Shown: positions 43,400 to 52,751 of the stretch, one piece after another
How the letters are laid out: each line of letters opens with the position of its first letter
How positions within the stretch are numbered: the stretch's first letter is position 1
Assembly (NCBI GenBank): GCA_044349305.1
Contig: JBIKRF010000005.1
Span: forward strand, 1-63,019
From: CAIZGX01 sp044349305
GTDB taxonomy: Bacteria; Bacteroidota; Bacteroidia; Flavobacteriales_D; Sanyastnellaceae
Reading direction: 5' to 3'
Length of the DNA stretch: 63,019 nt
Program-made: the position numbers and the translations under genes
The notes under the pieces: model-generated
Told to the model about the DNA's origin: nothing
What the model saw: the letters and a program-made list of their open reading frames with translations, nothing else
Database searches by the model: none

Positions 43400-44386
43400 T
43401 TAATTTTCTTTCAGCCAAGAAGAAGAGCTAATCTCTGTTTTGGCTTGATCTAATTGCTGAAGAGCTGCTTCATAATTGTCTGCGCTTCCAGAAGAAACCA
43501 TTTGTAGATTACCTTTTTTAGAAGAAAGTGATGCATTGAATCCTTTCTTTTTCAATTCGCGTACGAGACGTTTCGCATTATTAGACACCGCGAAGGCTCC
43601 AACGATTATTTCGTATTTCTTCTTAGCGGTTGAGACTACTTCGGTTTCGACAACTTGAGAAGGTTTGCTTACAACTAATTCTGAAGGTTCAGCAACGGGT
43701 GCAATTTCGATTTCTTCAGTAACAGTATAGGTTGGAATGGTGCGCGAAGCATCAGGTGTGTATGATGCAATACGACTTTTTGTTCCCAATAATTTGAACG
43801 ACGCATACTGCCAATCGGTTGATTCAATTTTGTGCGATAAGGCAAAAATTCCAACACCTAAAATGGGCAAAGCCAATACAGCCGCCGCCTTCCAAATCCA
43901 CTTAGATCCTTGTGCTGCACGTTTTTCTAAAACAGAAACTTCAGCAGTTGCAGGTTCTTGCATTTCGCGTTCAACGGGAACTAGAATAATCTTTTCTAAT
44001 CCGAATGATTCAACTGAAAAATTTCCTTTGCTATCTGGAATGAATTGAGTTTTTCCAAGACGATCTTGAAACAAGATACCAATTCCCTTCCATGAAAGTT
44101 TTTCACCTCGAAGCAGTGTATTCGATTGCTCCTTCACCCATGAATCTAATTCAGCTTTTCCTTCTGAATAGGAGCAATTGTTTAATGCACAGAGTGCAGA
44201 GATCAACAATCCGTCGTTCTCTTTGATCTGCGGATTAAAACCAATTGTTTTTTGTGGTGGGTAAATGGTGTGCAGACTCGTATTCAAAGTTGCGCCCTTG
44301 TATTTTGCAATGAATCCGCCCAAACCGGGAAGAACCACGCAATCATTGGAGTACAATAAATCTTTGATTAGGTTTTCGAACTGCAT
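43400..44386 (-). CDS. HU-like (CCDC81-type) and SPOR-domain membrane protein
   Basis: 328 aa. Residues 1-130 carry the two HU-like CCDC81-type segments found in Bacteroidota (LLYSNDCVVLPGLGGFIAKY, then GLLISALCALN). A membrane helix follows at about 163-184, then a low-complexity stretch and a C-terminal SPOR domain (about 255-325, YEIIVGAFAVSNNAKRLVRE). SPOR domains bind denuded peptidoglycan at division sites. The protein probably links cytoplasm and wall during division. It has a strong promoter with a box 4 nt from the start. Confidence 0.85.
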   Translation of the reverse strand: MQFENLIKDLLYSNDCVVLPGLGGFIAKYKGATLNTSLHTIYPPQKTIGFNPQIKENDGLLISALCALNNCSYSEGKAELDSWVKEQSNTLLRGEKLSWKGIGILFQDRLGKTQFIPDSKGNFSVESFGLEKIILVPVEREMQEPATAEVSVLEKRAAQGSKWIWKAAAVLALPILGVGIFALSHKIESTDWQYASFKLLGTKSRIASYTPDASRTIPTYTVTEEIEIAPVAEPSELVVSKPSQVVETEVVSTAKKKYEIIVGAFAVSNNAKRLVRELKKKGFNASLSSKKGNLQMVSSGSADNYEAALQQLDQAKTEISSSSWLKEN

Positions 44387-44390
44387 AGTG

Positions 44391-44420
44391 CGAAAATACG
44401 GATTTTTATTGGTCTTACAA
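44391..44420 (-). promoter_or_regulatory. Promoter of the HU/SPOR gene
   Basis: On the minus strand, TTG (44420-44418), 19 nt, TATTTTCG (44398-44391), then 4 nt to the ATG. Good spacing with one mismatch in the -7 box. Predicts a leaderless mRNA. Confidence 0.55.
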
Positions 44421-44422
44421 GC

Positions 44423-45133
44423 CTAGGCTTGATATTTCAGTAAATCTTCTGGCGTGTCTATTCCCGTTGAATCGTGAGAAGTCACTACAATCGAAATAGT
44501 TAGGTCATTCTCGAGCCAACGAAGTTGTTCAAGCGATTCAGTCAATTCCAAAGCAGAGGGTTGAAGGTGTTTTATTTGCTGAAGAGCAGCCGTTGTGTAG
44601 GCATAAACTCCTAGATGCTTGAAATAGTAGGGTTCACCGTTGCGGGCAAACGGAATAGTTGATCTCGAGAAGTATAAAGCTCTTCCAGACGTGCTGAAAA
44701 CGACTTTTACTCTATTCGAATCTTGGGCTTCTTCGCTGTTTTCTATTTGAACCGCCAATGTCGCTATGTCCGATTTCGAAGCAATAAGTGCATTCGAAAG
44801 TTCTTCCAATGATTCGACATGTACAAAGGGCTCATCGCCTTGAATGTTCAAGATAAAATCAAAATGTCTGTCTATGGTTGGAAGAAGTTCACAGATGCGC
44901 TCGGTGCCGCTGTTGCAATTTTCTGAAGTGTAAAATGCTTTGCACCCGTATTCTTCCACGTGTTTGAATATGCGTTCATCATCTGTGGCAACCCAAACGT
45001 CTTGCAGCGATTGGCATCTTTTGGCTTGGTCAATGACTCTGCGAATCATAGATTTCCCATTTATTTCAACAAGTGGTTTTCCAGGAAAACGGGTGCTTCC
45101 AAACCGAGCGGGAATAATACCAAGTCCTTTCAT
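44423..45133 (-). CDS. kdsB: 3-deoxy-manno-octulosonate cytidylyltransferase
   Basis: 236 aa; makes CMP-Kdo for LPS inner-core assembly. Nucleotidyltransferase signature GIIPARFGSTRFPGKPL at the N-terminus, then VWVATDDERI, SGTERICELL, NIQGDEPFV and the C-terminal LEQLRWLEND: complete. Its start region overlaps the stop of the TonB-dependent receptor gene upstream. A TAAGTTTG -7 box lies 4 nt before the ATG. Confidence 0.96.
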   Translation of the reverse strand: MKGLGIIPARFGSTRFPGKPLVEINGKSMIRRVIDQAKRCQSLQDVWVATDDERIFKHVEEYGCKAFYTSENCNSGTERICELLPTIDRHFDFILNIQGDEPFVHVESLEELSNALIASKSDIATLAVQIENSEEAQDSNRVKVVFSTSGRALYFSRSTIPFARNGEPYYFKHLGVYAYTTAALQQIKHLQPSALELTESLEQLRWLENDLTISIVVTSHDSTGIDTPEDLLKYQA

Positions 45134-45134
45134 G

Positions 45135-47648
45135 CTACAAACTTAAGGTGTATTGAACCATTGTTAAACGCGGTTCTTCAATGGCAAGTGGACGAATAGA
45201 ATATTCTCGATTAAGAACGTTGTTCATGATTAGCGCAACCTTGTGCTTTTCAGAAAATGTGTAACCTAACCTTGCATCGAAAACGAAATCGCCTTTGGTG
45301 TGACTTTCACGCCAAGGGATAATTCCGGGGTTGAATATGCTTGGCAGATCATTTTCAAGTTGAGAAAAGGCGTTGTCTATGTTTTGCATATGTGAATTTG
45401 CACGAAAGCTTAAACCGGCATTGCAAGCTCCACGCGTAGCTCCAACATCTACTCGTATCAAGTGCTGCATCCGATACTTCAGAATATTGTTGTCGGTGTT
45501 TTCACTTGTAGTTAAATAGGATGCTTGAGAAAATTGTGGGCTTAAAACTGTCCCAGGTGGTTTTTCTGTTTGAGAATAAATGAAATCAGGTGTCGTGCTA
45601 ACTGGTTTTGTATACGTGTATCCCGCCAACACATCGAAACGAGTTTTTCGAATGTTTCCAGTACCCATTATGCTTACTTCAGCACCTTGAACTTTGGCTC
45701 CACCGGTGTTCAAACTTTTAAAGCCAATTGCTTTTGCAAATTCTTCTTCTGACAAATTTTCAACAGGAATTGCCCTCCATTGCCCAAATGTAAATTCAAT
45801 AAAATTCCGAAACTCTTGCTGGAAGGCTGCTACATCAATAAATCCCTTGAATTCGCCAATTTTAAATCCTTGTTTAATTCCAATTTCAGCATTGTATGAA
45901 GTTTCTGGTTTCAAGTCCGGATTTGCAAATACTTGTATAGCCCCAAGACCGGTAACAATGAACTTTTCAGCGATGCTTGGGAATCTGTAGCCTTGACCAT
46001 AAGACGCTCTGACATAAGTTGCTTTTCCCAATTTGTAGTTAGCCCCAGCTCTGAATACAGGTCTTCCGTCTGTGGCATTCCACCAACGGTTTGTTTCAGT
46101 GGTTTTTCCGAAAAAATTAATATTCATTGTTGAAGAACCATTGATTTTATTATTCAACAGAAACTGCTCATATCTTACACCTCCGGAAAGATTCAGTCGA
46201 TCTCCAATTTTTTTGTCAATTTGAAAATACGCTGCTGTGTTTCGTGCTTGATTGTTTCCTTCAGGATCTCCGCCCACATACAATTGCCCGTTTGATTTCG
46301 TTATTGTGTTAACAACGCCAGCGGTGGTGGTGAGATTTTTTATTCTTTGTAAGTTCCAATTTTTTTGAACTTGGTATTCCGAATAATACACATCGGAAAA
46401 ATTCCCTTGGTTGTTGTCGTTGTTATTGTCGAGAGACTGCCATCTTGTTTTTAATGAATGAACTGCTCCTTTTTTGCTCGTGTATTGAACAGAAGGGTCA
46501 ACGGTGTAGAGTTGCTGAATGGTGCGTGTAGCGCTGCCGTCATAGGCACCGTATAAATCTGTTGAACTGTTCCCCCAAATTAACGTAGATAGAGAATTAC
46601 TTGTGGAATAGATTCCGGCTAGGCCAAAATATAAACGGTCTGCTAAACGGTAACGAAGATTCAAATTCAAACGTGCGCGATTCCCAGCATTGTATCGATT
46701 TACATTCATTGGATTATATCCCCCGTTTGAGAAACTACCATCTGAGGTATCCCGAATAGGACCTAAATGACCGTCGTCGTATTGCATACTCGAAGCAAAT
46801 ACGAAATCAAGTTTTCCGAATTTTTGTGAATGAAGAAAATTTAGTCCGCTTTTCATTCCTTGTCTGTTCCAATAAACAGAGGTGTCGGATTGTGGCTGAG
46901 AATAAATTCCATGATAAACTGAAACTTTTGTTTTTGGGGTAGAGGTTGGATAAGCCGTTCTGAAATTTATGACACCGCTTAATGCTGAACTACCGTAAAG
47001 CACACTGCTCGCGCCTTTGATAATTTCCACTTGAGAAACATTTTCTGTTGGAAGGAAACCCCAACTTGGTTTTCCAGCGTCACCACTTAGAATTGGAATG
47101 TTATCTACCAACACTTGCACACGACTTCCAGCGCCGAAACTGTAACCACTGCCACTGCGAATTTGTGGTTCGTCGTCTACAATGGCAACCCCAGGAGTTT
47201 GTTGCAATATTTCATCAATGTTCACAGCGTTTTTATCCTGAATTAATTTCGGTTGAATAACCTCCATACTCACGGTAACTTCACCAATGTTCTGCTCATA
47301 TCTTCCTGCAGAAACAACCACTAAGTTCATTTGACCGTCATTCGGTGTCATTTCAATATTGAACTCTTGATTTCCTGTAAGAGAAATTTCTTTTTTAAAA
47401 GTCTGATGCGTTAAGTAAGCAGCAATAAGTGTGTAGTTCCCTGCTGGAGCCTCAATGCTGAAGGTGCCATCCGGAGTTGAACTCATTCCATAAGAAGTGT
47501 TTTCGAAATACACCAATACAGCAACCAGGGGCTTTTGCGTTTGCGAGTCGGTGATTTTGCCTGAAAATTTCATAGTTCCAGCTTGCGCCCACGATGTAAG
47601 GCAGAACAATAACCCCAAAAGGGTCAGGAGGTTTTGCTTAAGGTTCAT
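45135..47648 (-). CDS. TonB-dependent outer-membrane receptor
   Basis: 837 aa. Signal peptide, a carboxypeptidase-regulatory-like beta-sandwich (about residues 25-105), the plug domain (about 110-225, with QVLVDNIPILSGD and VEIIKGASSVLYGSSALSGV) and a 22-strand-type barrel ending in an aromatic-containing beta-strand (RLTMVQYTLSL). Imports iron complexes, cobalamin, sugars or other ligands powered by TonB; the ligand is not readable here. No SusD partner is adjacent, so a glycan-type SusCD pair is unlikely. Confidence 0.94.
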   Translation of the reverse strand: MNLKQNLLTLLGLLFCLTSWAQAGTMKFSGKITDSQTQKPLVAVLVYFENTSYGMSSTPDGTFSIEAPAGNYTLIAAYLTHQTFKKEISLTGNQEFNIEMTPNDGQMNLVVVSAGRYEQNIGEVTVSMEVIQPKLIQDKNAVNIDEILQQTPGVAIVDDEPQIRSGSGYSFGAGSRVQVLVDNIPILSGDAGKPSWGFLPTENVSQVEIIKGASSVLYGSSALSGVINFRTAYPTSTPKTKVSVYHGIYSQPQSDTSVYWNRQGMKSGLNFLHSQKFGKLDFVFASSMQYDDGHLGPIRDTSDGSFSNGGYNPMNVNRYNAGNRARLNLNLRYRLADRLYFGLAGIYSTSNSLSTLIWGNSSTDLYGAYDGSATRTIQQLYTVDPSVQYTSKKGAVHSLKTRWQSLDNNNDNNQGNFSDVYYSEYQVQKNWNLQRIKNLTTTAGVVNTITKSNGQLYVGGDPEGNNQARNTAAYFQIDKKIGDRLNLSGGVRYEQFLLNNKINGSSTMNINFFGKTTETNRWWNATDGRPVFRAGANYKLGKATYVRASYGQGYRFPSIAEKFIVTGLGAIQVFANPDLKPETSYNAEIGIKQGFKIGEFKGFIDVAAFQQEFRNFIEFTFGQWRAIPVENLSEEEFAKAIGFKSLNTGGAKVQGAEVSIMGTGNIRKTRFDVLAGYTYTKPVSTTPDFIYSQTEKPPGTVLSPQFSQASYLTTSENTDNNILKYRMQHLIRVDVGATRGACNAGLSFRANSHMQNIDNAFSQLENDLPSIFNPGIIPWRESHTKGDFVFDARLGYTFSEKHKVALIMNNVLNREYSIRPLAIEEPRLTMVQYTLSL
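45138..45145 (-). promoter_or_regulatory. kdsB -7 box (TAAGTTTG) inside the end of the TonB-receptor gene
   Basis: An exact TAnnTTTG match on the minus strand, within the last codons of the receptor gene, with 4 nt to the kdsB ATG. Predicts a leaderless kdsB transcript in addition to any readthrough. Confidence 0.5.
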
Positions 47649-47688
47649 CTAGCAATAATAAGAAATACTTTTTTAAAATGAAACAGTG

Positions 47689-48279
47689 CTATAATTTCTC
47701 AAAAGCTTTGATTTCGGTTTGTTGAAAATAGGCACGTATCAATTCGGGTGTATTTGGTATTTCGTGAAGCACAACAATTTCACCGGGCTCGGCCGTCAAA
47801 AGACGATCTAGTTTTTTTTGAAATGAAATGTTTGGATCGAAGTCTCCCGGCATAATTGTCCATCCAATCAACGGAAACTTGTTTTTCAAAAAATGATATT
47901 GGCCTATTTTCAGTTTACCATACGGAGGTCTGAAGAGAGCAGTAGTGGGAAAGTTTTTGGGAGGCGTAAAGTTTTTCAAAAGCGAAAGGCGATCGAGTTT
48001 TCTGGAGTTTAAATGTTGGTTGCAGTGAAATCCAATGCTATGATTTTCACTCATGATTCTGCGGACCAATTCAGGAAATTTTTCTGCATTTTCCCCAATT
48101 ACAAAAAAGGTTGCGCGCACATTGAATTCTCGTAGTACATCTAAAAGTTGAGGAGTAACCTCCGGATGAGGTCCATCATCAAAGGTTAAATAAATGGCTT
48201 TTGAATCTTTCATGCGCCATACCACGTTCTTAAAGAGCCATTGAACAACTATAGGTGTGCGAACAAAGTATCGGCTCAT
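47689..48279 (-). CDS. Polysaccharide deacetylase (NodB-like)
   Basis: 196 aa, NodB homology domain: motif 1 TFDDGPHPEVT (residues 32-42), a metal-site variant of motif 2 (GFHCNQH), motif 3 FRPPYG and a late VVLHEIPN. The family removes acetyl groups from chitin-like or peptidoglycan sugars. No signal peptide is evident; ATG for MKDSKAIYL (residue 23) is an alternative start. It overlaps the upstream lamin-tail gene by 4 nt, so the two are translated together. Confidence 0.9.
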   Translation of the reverse strand: MSRYFVRTPIVVQWLFKNVVWRMKDSKAIYLTFDDGPHPEVTPQLLDVLREFNVRATFFVIGENAEKFPELVRRIMSENHSIGFHCNQHLNSRKLDRLSLLKNFTPPKNFPTTALFRPPYGKLKIGQYHFLKNKFPLIGWTIMPGDFDPNISFQKKLDRLLTAEPGEIVVLHEIPNTPELIRAYFQQTEIKAFEKL

Positions 48280-51200
48280 AATTTTCTCGCTAATGTAAAG
48301 TCGCGTTTGTGTCTCACTGTTATTCCATCTTCGTTGAATGCTTCAAAGGTAGCAATGTAAATACCTATTTCAAGAGGATCTCCTTCGTCGGTCAACCCGT
48401 CCCAAATTGCATTGCCTTCAGAACTTAAGTATTCATTTCTCATTAGCCGTTTAACACGAATACCACGATCGCTGTAGATGGTTAAATTTCCGATGCTTCC
48501 TGATTTCAAGTTTGAATAATGAAATTGAATAACGTCTTCAAGGCCGTCGTTGTCAGGAGAAAAAATTTGTGTCGAAAGACTAAAATCGCCGTTCATGTTT
48601 TCAATGGAAACGGCTTGCGAGTTTTCTATTCCTGGAGTTGCGTAGCCGCTGGCTTCAGAAGCGCTGTGCCAATTGCTCTCTTGCGATGAAGGCAGCTCGC
48701 TGGATAGTCTTTCTAATGAAACCCCTTCAAAAGAACTAAGTAATTGAAAGTGCATGGACTCTGTGTAATTCAATTCATCGATAATTTCATTTTGATCAGA
48801 ATAGATAACACACGTTCCACTTGCGTTATTGAACGCTGGAAGTGCATTTACGCAAATGATATTTTTAGGTTGAATAGAGGGATACAAAGATCCAAGATCG
48901 TTGCCGTCTTCAGTGAACACAATGAATTCATGTGGAAGAATTATTCTTCCTTCTGAAGTTGCTGTTTCGCTCTCTGATCCTGAGTTGAGATATCCATTTG
49001 CAACAGATAGATTCTGAATGCAAACCGAATTTGATGAAGTGTTTAGGAGTTCAATAAAATCGGAACCGCCAACATACGGATTAAACAGAATTTCATTGAT
49101 GACGAGGTTTGAAGCTGAAGCATCTTCAGGATATCCCCATTCAAAAGAAATCGTTAAGCTATTCCCGCTGCAATCTGAAATTTCGTGAAGGCTGTATGTG
49201 AATATTTCGGAGTTGAGCAACTCGGCAGTATTCAGAATAATTTGTGTTGAAGGATTTTCAACGACGAAGTTTCCGACTAAATTTTCTTCTTGAAACAGAT
49301 CTCCGTTCAAAGTTATTGGTTCATTGAAATGAAGAACAGCGGTGCTGTCTTCAGCGGTTATGTAGAGTAATTCAGGAACTTCTATATCGGGCGAATTCGA
49401 GAATACGGAATTCACTTCTCCGGGTGTGTTTCCTGTTTCGTTTTCACAGGGCTTCCAATTGCGGGCATTGCTGCACGGTAAATTTGGATTTACTAATTCA
49501 AGCGACCATCCGCCGTTGGCTTTGAATGAATTGTTGAACCAATCGATGCTATAGCGAAGGCTGTCGAGATGCATGCCGTTCAAACTTAACTCCAAGAGCA
49601 TTCCTGAATTGGTAAGCGTTGGAAAAGAAGGAATAAGAAGTTTGTTTGTTACAGATAGAAATGAAAGACTTTCAGTCACATCGCCCAATACCAAGTATTC
49701 ATTTGGAAGAAGCAATTGGCTTCCTTCAAAGACACTGCTGTTTATCGCTAGCCCTTTTAGTTCGAGGGTGTGAGAACTCTTGTTGAATATTTCAATAAAT
49801 TCGGAAGGTATACCTTGAACAACAGGATCTGGATCGGCAAGAATTTCGGTGAGTATAAGGTCTCCGAATTCAGGTGTTTTTCCTAAATAAATTTCCAACG
49901 AGATACTCGAATCGTTGCCTTCACAATCTTGAAGATTGTTTTGCGAAAGGGTGTAAGTGGTTTCAGGTTGAAGGTTAGACGAAAACGTAATTACAGCCGT
50001 TGCATTTCCTTCCAAATATTGAACGTTTGATATTTGAGCATTGCTACATTCGAACGAGCTTGAATAGGCAGCGTCAACGCTCTCATCGAATTGAAGAGTA
50101 AGCTGATTGGCTTGATTTAAATTCCAATCGACTAATGATGGTCCTTCAATATCTGGAGTGTTGTTATAGATGCTGTTCTGAATTCCTGGAGTTCCTCCAA
50201 TTACATTATTCGACGCGGACCAATTCAATTTCCCACTACAGATTTTATACGGATTGATTTGCTCTAAACTCCATCCTCCCTCTGATTTTTCGCTGCTGTT
50301 GTACCAATCGTCTGTGTAGGTGGCAATATCAATGACAGTGTTGTTAGGATCAAGTAAAGTTAAACTGTCTCCGGAATTGGTTAAAGCTGTAAAAGCTGGA
50401 ATTCCAATGGAGTTGGGAAACAATGCAGCGTTGTTGGCATCACAGATAATGACGTGCTGTTGCGAATTGAGAAAGAACGGTGGAAGTGTTTTCTCGGTTG
50501 TAGAATTCACCAATTTCCATCCCGATAATTCAAAAGGAATTGAATCGGCGTTGAGAAGTTCAATGTATTCCGCATCGGGCAATCCATTTGATGGAGTGGG
50601 GTCAGCGTATATTTCATTGATAACAACCGAACGAACGTTCGGTTTATTCGGAATAGATGGAATAATGGGATTTCCAAAATAGATATTATCGAAATAAAAC
50701 TTTGTTGCATTCGATGCAGTGTAGATACAACTTAAGCCAATGAAGTTAGTTTGATTATAGGTGTTGTCGAAAATGGAAATTTCAGAGATGAAATTTGTTC
50801 CTCCCATCGGATCGGCGTTCACGTTCCAGTTTCCTTGATTGTCTCTTAAGACTTGAATGCAAAGGTTGAAGGAAGACGCTATTAGTCCGGGAGTTCCGGC
50901 GGCGATTTCAACAATACCAAGAGGACCATCGTCTCGGAAGAATTTGATAGCGTCTGTTGAGCCTGCCTCACCGAGTTTTAGAAAATAGCCAAAGCTATTC
51001 GAACCTGAAGTTGCGTTTGCAAATGATAGGTTAGATTCATTCGCAACCAAATAAATCCGGCTGTGGTTGTTGTCGCTTCCAGAGAACGTTTGCTTCACAG
51101 AAATGCGCCATTCTTTGTTATCTATGGAAGAATCAACAGTTGGAGTTGAAAGTTGACTTTGTCCGCCAACAGTGTTGTTCAGCTGTAGTTCGTAAACGGC

Positions 51201-51344
51201 ATTGATCATGAATTCTGAATTGGAACCGTTCCAAGTCGGATTGAAAATAAAATCGCCATCGCTGAAATTTTCGTTGACTTGGGCGGGTATGGGAGTGCAC
51301 GAAGAAAGTGCAAGCGCAAAAGGTACTAGTTTTTTGTAGTGCAT
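48276..51344 (-). CDS. Secreted lamin-tail-domain protein with gliding-type C-terminal domain
   Basis: 1,022 aa. The N-terminal signal sequence has a possible lipobox (ALSSC) and also a possible signal-peptidase I site a few residues later. After a beta-sandwich come three lamin-tail domains (VVINEIYADPTP, LILTEILADPDP, LVINEILFNPYV), with Ig-like pieces between (LQFDESVD, LHFNEPIT). The C-terminal 90 residues (IFSPDNDGLEDVIQFHYSNL ... GIYIATFEAF) resemble the FlgD-like, gliding-associated (type B) T9SS ends rather than the type A sorting domain. It is probably an outer-surface or extracellular protein. Function unknown. It is cotranscribed with the deacetylase. Confidence 0.82.
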   Translation of the reverse strand: MHYKKLVPFALALSSCTPIPAQVNENFSDGDFIFNPTWNGSNSEFMINAVYELQLNNTVGGQSQLSTPTVDSSIDNKEWRISVKQTFSGSDNNHSRIYLVANESNLSFANATSGSNSFGYFLKLGEAGSTDAIKFFRDDGPLGIVEIAAGTPGLIASSFNLCIQVLRDNQGNWNVNADPMGGTNFISEISIFDNTYNQTNFIGLSCIYTASNATKFYFDNIYFGNPIIPSIPNKPNVRSVVINEIYADPTPSNGLPDAEYIELLNADSIPFELSGWKLVNSTTEKTLPPFFLNSQQHVIICDANNAALFPNSIGIPAFTALTNSGDSLTLLDPNNTVIDIATYTDDWYNSSEKSEGGWSLEQINPYKICSGKLNWSASNNVIGGTPGIQNSIYNNTPDIEGPSLVDWNLNQANQLTLQFDESVDAAYSSSFECSNAQISNVQYLEGNATAVITFSSNLQPETTYTLSQNNLQDCEGNDSSISLEIYLGKTPEFGDLILTEILADPDPVVQGIPSEFIEIFNKSSHTLELKGLAINSSVFEGSQLLLPNEYLVLGDVTESLSFLSVTNKLLIPSFPTLTNSGMLLELSLNGMHLDSLRYSIDWFNNSFKANGGWSLELVNPNLPCSNARNWKPCENETGNTPGEVNSVFSNSPDIEVPELLYITAEDSTAVLHFNEPITLNGDLFQEENLVGNFVVENPSTQIILNTAELLNSEIFTYSLHEISDCSGNSLTISFEWGYPEDASASNLVINEILFNPYVGGSDFIELLNTSSNSVCIQNLSVANGYLNSGSESETATSEGRIILPHEFIVFTEDGNDLGSLYPSIQPKNIICVNALPAFNNASGTCVIYSDQNEIIDELNYTESMHFQLLSSFEGVSLERLSSELPSSQESNWHSASEASGYATPGIENSQAVSIENMNGDFSLSTQIFSPDNDGLEDVIQFHYSNLKSGSIGNLTIYSDRGIRVKRLMRNEYLSSEGNAIWDGLTDEGDPLEIGIYIATFEAFNEDGITVRHKRDFTLARKL

Positions 51345-51391
51345 GTTAAATGTTTTGTGATTATTCTGTCGAAACTAAAATGCACAAGTAG

Positions 51392-51399
51392 TAATTTCG
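51392..51399 (+). promoter_or_regulatory. Possible asd -7 box (TAATTTCG)
   Basis: A one-mismatch version of TAnnTTTG, 14 nt before the asd ATG at 51414, in the divergent region between the lamin-tail and asd genes. The opposite strand has a similar TAGTTTCG (51377-51370) for the lamin-tail gene. Neither has a clear -33 element. Confidence 0.35.
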
Positions 51400-51413
51400 T
51401 GAAAAACATATGT

Positions 51414-52406
51414 ATGCGAATTGCAGTTGTAGGTGCTACCGGATTGGTTGGAAAAAAGATGCTCCAAATTCTCGAGGAGCGAAAATTTCTTTACGATGAA
51501 ATCATTCCAGTTGCCTCGGAAAAGAGCGTTGGACAAACCGTTTCTTGTTGTGGAAAAGAATGGTCGGTAGTTTCTCTAGCTACTGCAGTTGCTGCTTCTC
51601 CGGATATTGCCTTGTTTTCAGCTGGAGGAGAAACGAGTTTAGAGTGGGCACCGAAATTTGCAGCCACCGGATGTGTAGTCATAGACAACAGTAGTGCTTG
51701 GCGAATGGCTGAGGGCATTCCATTGGTAGTGCCAGAAATCAATGCAAGCAGCATAAATGCGCATAACAAGATTATCGCAAATCCGAATTGCAGCACCATT
51801 CAAATGGTAATGGTCTTGAAGCCGCTGCATGACTTGTATAAAATCAAACGAGTAGTTGTTTCAACCTATCAAAGTGTGACGGGAACAGGAAAAGTTGCTG
51901 TGGATCAATTGATGAACGAGCGTGTTGGAAAGGAAGGCGAAAAGGCTTATGCTCACACGATAGATATGAACCTCATTCCTCAAATCGATGTGTTCCAATC
52001 GAACGGATACACGAAGGAAGAAATGAAGATGATCCTCGAAACGAAGAAAATTATGGAAGACGATTCAATTGCTGTGACAGCAACGGCAGTGCGTGTTCCG
52101 GTTATGGGCGGACATTCAGAATCGGTGAACATTGAATTTGAACGAACGCCGGATTTAGCGAAAGTCAAAGAAGTGTTGAGTGCATTTCCTGGCGTTGAAG
52201 TAGTAGACGATATTGAACAAAAGTTATATCCAATGCCTTTGATTCACGCAGCGGAAAGTGATCAGGTGTTTGTTGGACGCATTCGCTTAGACGAGTCGCA
52301 AGCGAATACATTAAATTGTTGGATAGTGAGCGACAATCTTCGCAAAGGGGCCGCTACAAATGCAGTTCAGATTGCAGAATACTTGGTAGCGAACAAACTC
52401 GTTTAA
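51414..52406 (+). CDS. asd: Aspartate-semialdehyde dehydrogenase
   Basis: 330 aa; reduces aspartyl phosphate to aspartate semialdehyde for lysine, diaminopimelate, threonine and methionine synthesis. N-terminal Rossmann motif VVGATGLVGKKMLQ, active-site NPNCSTIQ (Cys126), and HAAESDQVFVGRIR near the end. ATG 51414 gives the usual family start; the frame opens earlier at 51339. It ends in a TTAA overlap with the convergent folB. Confidence 0.96.
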   Translation: MRIAVVGATGLVGKKMLQILEERKFLYDEIIPVASEKSVGQTVSCCGKEWSVVSLATAVAASPDIALFSAGGETSLEWAPKFAATGCVVIDNSSAWRMAEGIPLVVPEINASSINAHNKIIANPNCSTIQMVMVLKPLHDLYKIKRVVVSTYQSVTGTGKVAVDQLMNERVGKEGEKAYAHTIDMNLIPQIDVFQSNGYTKEEMKMILETKKIMEDDSIAVTATAVRVPVMGGHSESVNIEFERTPDLAKVKEVLSAFPGVEVVDDIEQKLYPMPLIHAAESDQVFVGRIRLDESQANTLNCWIVSDNLRKGAATNAVQIAEYLVANKLV

Positions 52407-52750
52407 CCTTCCATTTCCACACTAACGCTTTCCACTTGGTGACCCATAGGCGCGTTGATTTTCGTCAAACGAATTCCAACCGAATGAGCGTTCGGGAAAC
52501 GAAGTTTCATGGCTCTGTGCATGCGAACCAAAACCGTTTCAATCAACTTGGCCCTTACTTTCATTTCAGCATAAACCAATTCTTTTACAGCAACGTAGTC
52601 GATGGTTTTTTCTAGGTCGTCTGTTTCAGCCGACACTTCGAAAGCCCCTTCAATCCAAACATCCACGCGGTAATCGCCACCAATAACTTCTTCTTCTTTC
52701 CAGCATCCGTGGTGCGCACGAACCTGAATGTTGTTCAATTGAATTTTCAT
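52403..52750 (-). CDS. folB: Dihydroneopterin aldolase
   Basis: 115 aa; cleaves dihydroneopterin in folate synthesis. Start MKIQLNNIQVRAHHGCWKEE at 52750 gives the normal family length; a longer frame to 52885 overlaps gltX and is not used. Conserved DYVAVKELVYAEM and VGIRLTKINAPM segments are present. It begins one base after gltX ends on the same strand, so gltX-folB is probably an operon. Confidence 0.92.
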   Translation of the reverse strand: MKIQLNNIQVRAHHGCWKEEEVIGGDYRVDVWIEGAFEVSAETDDLEKTIDYVAVKELVYAEMKVRAKLIETVLVRMHRAMKLRFPNAHSVGIRLTKINAPMGHQVESVSVEMEG

Positions 52751-52751
52751 T

